Assembly (NCBI GenBank): GCA_032158295.1
Contig: CM063258.1
Location: forward strand, 687,001 to 751,000
Direction of reading: 5' to 3'
DNA: 64,000 nt
From: Pycnopodia helianthoides
Taxonomy: Eukaryota > Echinodermata > Asteroidea > Forcipulatida > Asteriidae
A model generated the notes under the pieces. It ran no database searches. It worked only from the letters and a program-made list of their open reading frames with translations, and was not told where the DNA came from. The first letter of the stretch is position 1. Every line of letters starts with the position of its first letter. Position numbers and translations under genes: made by a program. This document shows, in pieces, positions 12,901 through 20,728 of this stretch.

Positions 12901-14789
12901 TTATAAGTATTTTTGACATTCATATTTTTTCATAAATATATTTACTCAAAGCTTACTCATCATGAAGTTCATAGTAGAAAATTTTGTGTGTGTAAAATAT
13001 TTCCCTCTGAGATGAAGTCGTATTCGAGAAAACTATCTGAAGAAATAACCTAAAACAACGCAAAAGCTGATTTCAGTTGTTACAATCAAATTAAGGACAA
13101 TGTGTTTACATGCTGAAAATTGTGCAAGGTTTTGCACTATTTTCTCATGACTCACACAACGCATGAAGCCCAAGTGCACAGGTTTGTTATTTCATGTATA
13201 TGGTTGATCACACAAAACATGAACACTGTCTGCGACTATTTTGTCAGCTCTACCAATCCTGTAAAATACTAACAATACGTCATACTTCTAATCATTTTTA
13301 AGTTAAGCTGCATGTACCAAGCTCGTTTGTATGATTCATGGAGAATCAACCATAATCTGTGCTCAAAACTATACTAGAGCCGGCACTCGAAAATTCACAT
13401 TCTCTTCGACGTCAAATGAAAACAGCACAACAAGATGTTGGTTCTTTTCACTGTATGTGCCCAAGGTGTACTGTTACAGTTGAATCACCCTCAAACACGG
13501 CCCGGAACCGTTCACTCTTAGCACTGGGACACTTTGCCCGCAGAAACTGTGTATCAAGTGACATTAAAACCTCCGCTGCAAGCACCATTTATGTCATTAA
13601 ACTCAGGGAATCTGTTTTTTCCGGGAGGAGAAAAGAGGTTACCACGGAAACAACACCTTCCCCTTTTTGAGTTTCTTTATTGTGTCTTTTCAGCTTGCAT
13701 AACGATGTTGAGTATCGTTGGTTTTGGATCGTTGACGTCCATTGCAGCCAATACCGATAACAGGTTTGTGGTCTCTCGATAATTGGAAAGTTTTCAACTA
13801 TATTTGTTTTTGTGTATTTTATTTCAGAGGGTTAACAAAACATTGTATAAAATTGACAGTTTTAGAGCCAATGTAAAGGATGTAATTACGGAAAGCAACT
13901 TGCTCATCAAAACACTTTTAAAAACTCACTAATTAAAGCTCAATCATTAAAACTCAATCATTATAACTCACTCATTATAAAAACTCACTTCATTAGCAGT
14001 GGTATGATAACCAGACATTTTCATTTTGGGGACAAGAGGGGGCAAAGACATCAAGCTCATTATGGGGGAGGGGGCAAGAGGAAGGGCAAGGGTTCTTAGC
14101 AGACATTATAACTCACTTGTTATAACTCAATCATTATAACTCACTCATTTTAACTCACTGATTATATCTCATTCACTATCTTTAAAGGAACATTACAGAA
14201 TTGGTAAGAAAAAAACTTGTAAAATATACTTTTGATCACAGATTTACATAAAACTTACACGGTCTAATGATGATGATAGTAGCAAACATCCCTTGAAATA
14301 TTTCTGTCTGAAATGCCATATTTGATGAGAAATGAATAAACTGATTTTCCGATTGGAGTTTATCGCTCAGTGAGCGTTTTATTCATTTGTTGAATCTATA
14401 TGATTTCATGCAAATGTGTAATCGGTTTTTCACTATTTTCTCGTGACCCAGATGGCCGATCGATCTCAAACTTCTACAGGTTTGTCAGTTTATGTATATG
14501 GTGAATTACATAAAGTGCTTACACTGCCAGCAACTGTTTTGTTTGCAAAAACAAATTCTGTAATGTTCCTTTAAAAACACTCATTAAAACACAGATTATA
14601 CATCGTAACTCACTCTTAAAGATGTCGTCCATTATAACTCACTCAGATGTTCGTTAACTCAATTGTTTCTTTTTTTTGTTCCATTCCCCCAGTATATGTG
14701 TAGGAAGTGTTAGTAAAGGAGTTCACATAGCAACTCTTATAGAAGAACCGGTAGGAACGTTTCGCTTCATCTACGTCGCTCAGTACTGA
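758..14789 (+). CDS. WDR31: WDR31 (WD repeat protein 31), 3' part of gene, six exons
   Basis: Joined exons 758-917, 6947-7115, 9766-9907, 12096-12252, 13694-13763 and 14693-14789 give an uninterrupted 264-residue C-terminal part ending at TGA 14787-14789. All introns are GT-AG and all phases agree. The product shows WD40 blades with FSASRDKTIRMW, CSGSRDNSVRQWDV, IWDTRTLTEAHVF, LWDLRAQS and CSNDATVRIWDRNSC, plus the family-typical SSNGVGGKGCEATLWDL segment. Human WDR31 is about 367 residues, so roughly 100 N-terminal residues should be encoded upstream of base 1. WDR31 is reported to act with ELMOD proteins and RP2 in regulating intraflagellar transport and BBSome recruitment at cilia. No enzymatic activity is expected. 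A generic WD40 protein is the alternative, but the order and spacing of the segments match WDR31. Confidence 0.9.
2500..2802 (-). mobile_element. TTAA foldback element, subfamily B-prime
   Basis: The right end reads ctaccaatcctgtataataccTTTAA-type, the inverse of the start of the copy at 26655 (TTAAAGGTGTTATACAGG). The interior matches the copy near 12960-13275, including the run gctgatttcagttgttacaa. It is a non-autonomous DNA element with no coding capacity. The left limit is not exact. Confidence 0.6.
4437..4822 (-). mobile_element. TTAA foldback element, subfamily C
   Basis: TTAA lies at both ends. The terminal inverted repeats begin AAAGGCAGG(G) and end in ccctgccttt. The inverse of the shared core (tgatgaccagttgagctcaaattttcacagg) is at about 4710-4745. 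There is no open frame of note. Confidence 0.7.
5868..6263 (+). mobile_element. TTAA foldback element, subfamily B, about 395 bp
   Basis: The terminal inverted repeats are about 20 bp (AAAGGAACATTACAGAATTGG and its inverse), with TTAA (here within TTTAAA) at both ends. Near-identical copies lie at 14181-14575, 30013-30406 and 50430-50822, all in the opposite orientation to this one. It is non-coding. Confidence 0.8.
6947..7115 (+). CDS. WDR31: WDR31 exon
   Basis: A long C-rich tract and ttgcag precede 6947; the donor is GTAAGT at 7116. It enters with two bases completing Gly and leaves with AG. It encodes GNGKLCSGSRDNSVRQWDV, then a linker with VIPRNLVTHLKCVPGENLVV and the start of the next blade, QTSEDRCLR. 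Confidence 0.92.
7149..7263. repeat. Two-copy tandem duplication, unit about 57 bp
   Basis: The phrase gagcatatcggagtgact is followed in both copies by gctgtcattactgggta and aggcactgttcca. It begins about 33 bases after the donor of the preceding exon. Confidence 0.8.
7534..7728. mobile_element. Foldback element with GGGCCCAATTTCATAG ends
   Basis: The ends are ggccaaatttcatggagttgcttaagc and the inverse gcttaaggacctctatgaaattaggccc. Relatives lie at 7759-8097, 16419-16674, 29634-29923, 51610-51797 and 61769-61959; weaker ones lie near 53757-53940 and 61120-61340. It is non-coding. Confidence 0.65.
7759..8097. mobile_element. GGGCCCAATTTC foldback element, interrupted by a SINE
   Basis: It begins gggcccagtttcatagagctgcttaagc and ends gcagctctatgaaattgggccc. 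The body is split by the insertion at 7817-7982. Confidence 0.75.
7817..7982 (+). mobile_element. tRNA-derived SINE, family 1, with 17-bp target duplication
   Basis: The head has pol III A-box wording (tagctcagttggtagagcg) and B-box wording (ggttcaaatccc), followed by a tail with cccagtcagtttccc. It is flanked by acataccagattaaggt at 7800-7816 and 7983-7999, which fixes the insertion. The tRNA-like head is not a functional tRNA: the acceptor arm does not close cleanly and it runs into a SINE tail. Confidence 0.85.
8379..8735. repeat. Diverged direct duplication (8379-8515 and 8598-8735)
   Basis: Both copies run gtaaaagaacccagt, then cggtgtttct, then cttacaaggt and ataaatgggtct, in the same order and spacing. 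A related fragment is at about 39190-39300. Confidence 0.6.
9766..9907 (+). CDS. WDR31: WDR31 exon
   Basis: The acceptor is ttctgtgtgtag; the donor is GTAAGA at 9908. The first base completes Arg, then 47 codons follow. It encodes IWDTRTLTEAHVFPKKQYIQ and the family-typical NGVGGKGCEAT, ending in phase 0. Confidence 0.93.
9908..12095 (+). other. WDR31 intron, 2.2 kb
   Basis: Holds a minisatellite at 10832-11112 and a short CpG-rich patch near 11785-11815. The remainder is AT-rich with no recognised element or exon. Confidence 0.6.
10832..11112. repeat. Minisatellite, unit about 22-24 bp
   Basis: About 12 imperfect units of the type gggtacaccagaccctaaca. A longer superunit (ccaaaaagcagggttcaccagaccctagctgaca) occurs twice, near 10850-10880 and 11017-11050, which suggests duplication of a multi-unit block. 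Confidence 0.9.
12096..12252 (+). CDS. WDR31: WDR31 exon
   Basis: The acceptor is ttttttccctttcag; the donor is GTGAGC at 12253. 52 codons plus one base. It begins LWDLRAQSLVSEYHGHQQ, carries the blade CCFIPNIYSKPLIATCSND and ends ATVRIWDRNSC. Confidence 0.93.
12253..13693 (+). other. WDR31 intron, 1.4 kb
   Basis: No exon. A TTAA subfamily B-prime copy (inverse orientation) covers about 12960-13275, sharing gctgatttcagttgttacaa and ggttgatcacacaaaacatg with the copy at 2500-2802. The rest is unassigned. Confidence 0.55.
12960..13275 (-). mobile_element. TTAA foldback element, subfamily B-prime (degraded)
   Basis: Same internal order as the element at 2500-2802, ending ctaccaatcctgtaaaatac. 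The terminal TTAA is eroded. Confidence 0.6.
13694..13763 (+). CDS. WDR31: WDR31 exon
   Basis: The acceptor is tgtcttttcag; the donor is GTTTGT at 13764. The first two bases complete Ala, then ITMLSIVGFGSLTSIAANTD, and it leaves with AG. It is equivalent to the stretch after the last WD motif in human WDR31. Confidence 0.85.
13764..14692 (+). other. WDR31 intron, 0.9 kb, with simple repeats and one foldback element
   Basis: 13925-14170 and 14580-14650 are irregular tandem runs of aactcactcattat, on both sides of the subfamily B element at 14181-14575. This suggests the element landed inside an existing simple-repeat tract. Confidence 0.65.
14181..14575 (-). mobile_element. TTAA foldback element, subfamily B
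   Basis: TTTAAAGGAACATTACAG at the left and its inverse at the right. Nearly full match to 30013-30406 and 50430-50822, and the inverse of 5868-6263. Confidence 0.82.
14693..14789 (+). CDS. WDR31: WDR31 terminal exon
   Basis: The acceptor is ttccattcccccag. The first base completes Ser, then 31 codons (ICVGSVSKGVHIATLIEEPV ... YVAQY) and TGA at 14787-14789. This is the last WD40 strand; the human protein ends in a comparable short tail. Confidence 0.88.
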
Positions 14790-15285
14790 TGAGGTATCCA
14801 TGGCAACCAACCCTAATATGTGTGTGGATATCTACATATATATATATATATATATATATCTTTTATGCCTCTGACAAAGGTCTGGTCTGGATCGAAAGCT
14901 AAGGCCATCTCCCCTACTAGTTTTCTATTAGAACAAGTCTGTGGATATATATGTATATATATATATATATATACTCCACATGCAGTACATGGAGAAAAAT
15001 ATATTTGGATGTGTCTTGGGTTACCAGCTAAATAGTTATTGTGTTGTGAGTCAGGGTACCGGTAATGGCAGGATTGGAAAACCTACAGTGTATACATCAA
15101 AGTATAACGCGAGTAAAGCGCATGTGAGCTATTTGTTTTGCGTCTGCCTGCTGCTGGGTCTATTTGCCCGGTGCGCATCATATCCCTCTAGTGGCCAAAA
15201 GTAAATAGCATGCAATCTGCCGCCCAGGAGTCCTATGCAAACAGTTTCAGTCGTTGCTGTTACATATTGAGGCATGAACAATGCT

Positions 15286-15783
15286 GGGCCCATTTTCAGC
15301 GGGTCTCCATGGTTAAATTAGGTTTTGTGGCGCACCCATTTTCCATTAGAGAGGTCTCATGAAAATGGGGACAAAATTACAAGTCTCAAGCTTCATATTA
15401 AAATGGTGTAAAATGTCATGTTATTTGATATTCTTTCAGAGTGAAATTTGAACATGTCGTCATTGAACATCAAAAACATTCTGTATATTCCAAAGAAGAA
15501 TTTCTGCACCAGTCAAATTCATTGCCGTTTTGATTGAATATCATCAAAATTCAGAAATGAACTGAAAATTCTCTGTAAAAAATGTACAGACCATAAAATG
15601 ATTTGAAATGTGACAATATGAATGCTTTGAATTTTGACCAAAATTGCCCTTGAAGGGTATCAAACACAGTGGCATTTTACACCATTTTAACGTCAGGTTA
15701 GAGACTTGTAATTTGTAGTTCCATTTTCATAGGGACTCTATCTATTGGAAAATGAGTGCATCACAAAACTGAATTTGACCCTT
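15286..15783. mobile_element. Foldback element, about 500 bp
   Basis: The outer arms are inverse: ccattttccattagagaggtctcatgaaaatgg near the left and ccattttcatagggactc...ggaaaatgagtgc near the right. The inner arms are acaagtctc...aaaatggtgtaaaatg and cattttacaccattttaa...agacttgtaa. Non-coding. Confidence 0.65.
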
Positions 15784-16352
15784 ATGAAAAAAAAGGTAAA
15801 CAAATTTATTTGCTTGGCTAAGATTGGCAGTTATAATCAATGTTTATTAAATGGTAATTAGGCTGGGAATCCATTTATGCTGCCTGCTTGTCAAAATATT
15901 TCTCTGGTTGTCAATTTCTGGGTCCTATTTTATAGACCAATCCGAGAGCGTAGGTGCTGGACATCGCGCCGCCATTGCTGGCACACTGGCAGCGCAAGGG
16001 TTTTGTACAAAAAGACATGGAAAAACCGTCGTCTTTTAAACTTTTCTATGTGAATTAGGTGTCTTACTCAAGGATCTACAGAATTTCCCTGACAGGACAG
16101 CATGACATAGCGATGTATAGAACACTGACATGAATATTTGCAACTAAAACAGAAACTGAATCCTAAAAACGGCGCAGACAATAGGTAAGTTTTAGTGTGA
16201 TACTACACGAAACTGCACTGTCTGGCACAGAATTTCTGTTTAGTTTTAAAATATTCAATAAGTATATTCTGCACAATTTTGTAACAGCTGTCCTGTCAGG
16301 GAAATTGAATTGAGAAAGACACTTAAATCAAATAGATATTAAGTTTGCATCT

Positions 16353-16811
16353 GGGATATAGGATTCAAACTGCCTCTAGCTACCGAGCAATCTCGGTGGT
16401 CTAGTTGGCAAGACATCTGGCCCAATTTTATGGCTCTGCTTACCGCCGAATTCTGCGCTTGCGGTGACCATTCTCCTGTTCCTGCTTACTGTTCAAGCGC
16501 TGAATTTCTGCGCTAGCTGTGTAAGCGTAGAATGCCTAGTAACATGGAGTATGCACGCGCACAAGCCGAAATTTCCCACTAACCCGTGAAATACGCTTGA
16601 CGTAAGCGTGGAATTCCCTGCTTCCGCAAGCGCCGATTCTTTGCTTACGGTAAGCAGAGCCATGAAATTGGGCCCTGCCCTAGAATGGCAAAGGTCGTGG
16701 GTTTGAATCCCACCCGAGTTATATATGCCTGTTGATTTTTTCACAGAACTTGGTGAAGTACTGAGTATACAGTGCCTACACACATCGGTGAAAGGGCAAA
16801 ACCAAATAATA
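16353..16811 (+). mobile_element. tRNA-derived SINE, family 2, split by another element
   Basis: Left half: ctaccgagcaatctcggtgg. Right half: tgggtttgaatcccacccgag (B-box-like) then gtactgagtatacagtgcc. The uninterrupted copy at 62043-62253 shows the halves are normally joined at gacatctg/ctctagaatg. The gap is exactly the element at 16419-16674. Confidence 0.75.
16419..16674. mobile_element. GGGCCCAATTTC foldback element nested in a SINE
   Basis: It begins ggcccaattttatggctctgcttac and ends gtaagcagagccatgaaattgggccc, a near-perfect terminal inversion. Confidence 0.8.
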
Positions 16812-17487
16812 CACTTAGTTCACATAAAAAGTTAAAAAAAAGACTTCGGTTTTTCCTTGTCTTGTGTACAAAACCTTGCGCTGCCAGCGTCCCAGCAATG
16901 GCGGTGTGACCAGCAACACTTGCGGGTATGGGCTAAAAAAGATTGGTCTACAGAACTATTCTACATGCTAAAACATAACTTAGCATAAAACACTTTTGTT
17001 TCACCAGAAAAGATATCCAACCAAACCATGTCATGTATACTGCTCTAAGACCAACTCATTTTTTACTTCAGGCATTTTTTTACCAATGATGTTTTAGGCA
17101 TCTATGGAAGCGAGTTGCTTGATGCTTGATGAGTATACACCTAGAAAGCTAACTGCTTGTCCAAGGTGTGTCCAAGTAGTTAACGCCTACACATGATGGT
17201 TGTGTGGGTGAAGACTCTGGTACAGGAGATATCATCGTGTCGGTGAAATAACAAGTTTGAGAATGCCAAAATGTTGTATCTTGCTTTAAATATCCAGATA
17301 TACACACAAAACCTGAGGCACTGAAGTATTACATTTTTGAACGGAGCGTCTTCTGTGCGAGATGCCATGTTATTACAAACCGAGATACAACATTGTTTGC
17401 ACTGACAACACATTTGCAAATGATGTCCGTAATTTTGCTGTATTCACACACTGTAGTCAGCGTGGTACATGTACTTAGAGTTGCAGC

Positions 17488-17848
17488 TTAAAGGCAAAGT
17501 ATACCTTTGGTTTTTGGAACCGTTCGATTGTTTTAATCGATATAAATGTAGATATATACAATAAAACTAACCTGTGAAAATTTTTTTTTAAAACGTAGCG
17601 TTTTTGAGATGTCGCTGAAAAAATGGAGCGGATATGTCCATGCAGGAAGAATAATCTGTAATTAAAACAATTGAGAAACGTTTCATGAGATTCGCTGAAT
17701 AAAATGGAATCCCTCTCTCTAAAACCACATTGAAGGAAATCGTTTCTCGAAATGTTATACATTATCAACAGCTGCAGTGCTTCTTACCAAGTAAGTTTTC
17801 ATGGTCATTAATTTTTGGAGTAATTACCAAAGGTATACCCTCCTTTAA
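17488..17848 (+). mobile_element. TTAA foldback element, subfamily C
   Basis: TTAAAGGCAAAGTATACCTTTGG at the left and ccaaaggtataccctcctTTAA at the right. The nearest relatives are 34154-34543 and 34540-34916. Confidence 0.75.
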
Positions 17849-18591
17849 CTAGTGTTGAGCTGCCTTTACTTGGTTTCATACTTGTGTTTATATTACATAA
17901 CTACAGTTTTAAAGGCAATAATGATGGCTGTAAATAATGCACAATTCAAACCATGTTAGAAAACAAAAACCGGTTTAGCTAAAACGATCACCGTGAACAT
18001 CTCAAAAGAAGGGATTGGTGGAGACAGAATGCACTTCAAAGAGTCTGGGATTAAAGGTGTTTATTCTTCTTGATTCTGATTGGTTTAGAGGATAAAATGT
18101 TGGTGACCAGAGAATATACAATTTTAAGCAGAAACAGGCTACCTGCCAAAATGCAATGCATTGCACACATTGTTGTAACTGGTACCCCGTACATTTCCGT
18201 TGAGCAAATAAATCCATTCAACATGTTATGCTTTTATAAATGGCTTTTTAAAATTGTACCAATGCCTCAAAACTGTGAGCTCAGTTAATAAAGGCAAAGA
18301 ATGTGTTCCATTTGCTAGTAATTCTTGCATGCAAATAAGAAGTATAACAATGCAAAATAAGGCTGAAAATGCAATAAGCTCCCAACAAAAACAAAAAAAC
18401 CTGTGAAATGCGCAAATGCTTTTAAGCAAAATTTCTGGTATGGTGTTAGGCAAAAAGTAATGTTACGTCCGAATCAAGGCCAGTGGCACCAGCGACAACA
18501 TACAAGAATAGGCCTTAATGGTGTTCCCGCCATAAACATTGCCAAAGCCATCAGTTCAGAAACAGCCAAAGCAATGATTGTCTAGTGTCTT

Positions 18592-18672
18592 GCTCAAAGA
18601 AACATGTTAAGTGATCGGCTAGGGTGGGATTCGAACCCACATTCTAATGACTAGTAGACATCGTTACTGCTT
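18592..18672 (-). repeat. tRNA-derived SINE fragment
   Basis: Contains gtgggattcgaacccacattc (an inverse B-box). Similar to SINE family 3 heads at 20035-20150, 36170-36290, 40703-40800 and 42520-42635. No tRNA fold. Confidence 0.5.
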
Positions 18673-19177
18673 TATAAGAACCCGTCACACAAGAATCTCA
18701 GTAATTTGTTTGTAAATTCTCAGCTGGCTGAGTATAATGACTTTAAAATGTTGATGTGACCTGTTGATGTCGTTCTAACAGATAAATACCAACTATGTTG
18801 TCCCATTGGCTTGTTCCATGAAAAGTGCAAACTTCAAGAGAGTAGAGTTTGGTTCCTCAAACAATGGGGAGTAACATGAAGGAAGTTCATCAGGTTGGTC
18901 AAATTTAAACTTTCAGCGCCACCATGGATAGGTGGAGCCTCGTTCTTCTAAGAAATTTAGTTTGAAAGTTGAAAAAATGGGGGAGTAACTTTTCCCTGAA
19001 TGCTATAATGCAACAACAGGACTTGTCTTCACCAACTACATCCAACCATTGAAGTATGCCTTGTGTTTTGGAACTGGTTAGGGTCACACTCTGTGTAGGT
19101 AGCTAAGATATTTATTAATATAGACTATAGACAATGTAACCTGTGACATCACATGTTTACAAAAGAGCCACAGGGCC

Positions 19178-19325
19178 TGAGGCCGTGTCCGAAATGGCGA
19201 CTACAGCTACAGCTATGGCTAGATTTCCGCATCACCATACATTGAAGTGTAGGAAACGTCCTTAGCAATACCCTTAGCAACAGTCGTAGCCATAGCTGTA
19301 GCTGCCAATTTGGATACGGCCTTAG
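19178..19325. mobile_element. Small foldback element, GGCCGTGTCCGAA ends
   Basis: aggccgtgtccgaaatggcgac at the left and the inverse gccaatttggatacggcctta at the right. Partial copies lie at about 39815-39990, 42335-42410 and 3766-3800. Confidence 0.6.
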
Positions 19326-20034
19326 ACTTCCTGCAGGCATGGTTTCTGCACAGCTCAATGGTAGAACACATCAAATCTGATATTACATGGAGAATGCACC
19401 GTCTTATTTTTTGTATCAAGTGTTGATATGAAGAAAGGGGGAACATCTCAAAACTTTCTCAGCTTGGTTTTTTTTATAACTCTTGAATTTATGTGGAAAT
19501 TATGACACAAAATGTAAGATTTCCCAATGACCAGTGCAGTGTCTCGCCTGCCAGAAAGGCCCTGGAATGTACAAGGCCACTCTTTTTGTAAACAAAGGTT
19601 ACAAGTTGTATAGAAATGGAACGACAAAGTGAACTTCATCAGTGTGTCATAGTTGATCTGGGCCCAATAGAAAGTAAGAATATTGAAAATAATAACACCA
19701 CTTTTTAAAACACAAAGTAATAGTCTTTTATTTTAATTTTATTCCTAATAACTGTGTACATACAAATACAAAGTAAAAACTATGAAATTAATCTTAATAT
19801 CATGTTAGGTTGCAGCACACCGTTCAAGACGTACAGTACTGCCTCAATAATTGTATTTAATCAGTGACATTAAATTATTTATGTTGTGTTGTTTCCGTTT
19901 TGAAATATTTATGTCTCTTGGTTTAAGTTTAACCAACTGTTGTAAATTAAAATTTGAAGCAAGTGTTTCAATGATGATCACACACTTTTGAAGCAAAGTA
20001 GTTTTTTGTTGTTGAGAAAATAGAAGTAATTATA

Positions 20035-20150
20035 GTTAAGTGTCTTGCTTAAGGACACAAGTGCCATGACCGGGATTCAAACCCACACTCTGCTGATCAG
20101 AAACACCAGAGCTTAGTCAGGTGCTCTTAACCGCTCGGCCACGACACGCC
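20035..20150 (-). repeat. tRNA-derived SINE, family 3
   Basis: Runs cttgcttaaggacacaagtg, then ccgggattcaaacccacac, then cgctcggccacgaca. Read on the minus strand this is a tRNA-like head with A and B boxes. Confidence 0.65.
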
Positions 20151-20221
20151 ATATAACTCTATAAGAATTGTGGTGGGTCTTATTCGAGAGCCATTTTAAA
20201 AGTGTAAGAACATTATTGTGC

Positions 20222-20400
20222 TCCAGGCCTGGAATTTCATCTTTGAGAGGGCAAGGTCATTTTTATTTTGCAAAGGGCACTTCCATTGCAAAATCTTAAT
20301 GCCAATGGGAAATTTTTGAAGGGGCCTGAAGGGTGTACCAGGCCAAGACCAGGCAATGGAGGCCATGATTTCATTGCCTCTGTATAATTCCAGAACTGTG
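20222..20400. repeat. Dispersed repeat, CAGGCCTGGAATT family
   Basis: Begins ccaggcctggaatttcatc and ends near aattccagaactgtg. On the minus strand it contains AATAAA at 20262-20267, which could serve as a COQ4 poly(A) signal (unproven). Confidence 0.6.
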
Positions 20401-20436
20401 CTCAGCAAATCTCTATGGATTGCTTTTACATCCTGC

Positions 20437-20611
20437 ATGTACGTCATTTTGTGTTGTCATCTCTCCTTGCTGAAGGGTGTCGTGCCAATGTCGCTGTACG
20501 TCGTTTCATGTTGTCATCTCTCCTTGCTGAAGGTGTCATGCCAATGTCGCTGTACGTCGTTTCATGTTGTCATCTCTCCTTGCTGAAGGGTGTCATGCCA
20601 ATGTCGCTGTG
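20437..20611. repeat. 57-bp tandem triplication covering the COQ4 stop codon
   Basis: Three units of catctctccttgctgaagg...gctgtacgtcgtttcatgttgt, with starts at 20458, 20515 and 20571 (57 and 56 bp apart). On the minus strand the unit encodes [12 protein letters not shown], a stop and six more codons. The COQ4 stop is in the copy nearest the gene; the others fall in the 3' UTR. Confidence 0.9.
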
Positions 20612-20728
20612 TAGTTCAGTCAGTGGTTGCTCCCAGCGCTTCTCAAAATGGACGTTGAGTAAGAGCTTCACCCGGGGGCCGTCTGAAGGACCCATGGTAT
20701 GTAGACACTGAAGAGCTTACCAAGGTGC
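20570..20728 (-). CDS. COQ4: COQ4 last exon, with one-base deletion
   Basis: The acceptor on the minus strand is tatcactttcctcag. The exon opens with [18 protein letters not shown], then hits TGA at 20668-20670. The next frame gives [20 protein letters not shown] and then TGA at 20570-20572. Human COQ4 has the same two halves (IPW and ERRWEQ) at exactly the spacing obtained if one base is missing in the run at 20671-20680 (minus-strand gcccccggg). Confidence 0.85.

Larger units (their letters stand above)
15932..16953. mobile_element. Long inverted-repeat (foldback) element, about 1.0 kb
   Basis: Left arm 15932-16062 and right arm 16806-16953 are inverse copies (for example ccgccattgctgg / ccagcaatggcgg, and gcagcgcaagg / ccttgcgctgc). 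Nested inverse arms follow inside (tttccctgacaggacagc near 16085 and gctgtcctgtcagggaaa near 16290). A SINE and a second element sit between the arms. No transposase frame. Confidence 0.7.
14790..20569. other. Intergenic, WDR31 to COQ4 (tail-to-tail), 5.8 kb
   Basis: No coding exon found on either strand. Two (TA)n microsatellites lie at 14837-14860 and 14945-14972. Foldback elements lie at 15286-15783 and 15932-16953, the latter enclosing a SINE split by another element. A TTAA element is at 17488-17848, SINE family 3 pieces at 18592-18672 and 20035-20150, and a small element with gccgtgtccgaaatggcgac ends at 19178-19325. WDR31 3' UTR must begin at 14790; I cannot place its poly(A) site. Confidence 0.6.

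Noticed and set aside
14837..14975. (TA)n stretches as possible replication or regulatory sites
   Set aside because: Plain microsatellites just after the WDR31 stop codon; nothing else supports a function.
20570..20707. Alternative COQ4 last-exon acceptor (gctcttcag before 20707) that would avoid the frameshift
   Set aside because: It needs phase 0 from the preceding exon, but that exon ends with two extra bases; it would also lose the conserved IPW segment.
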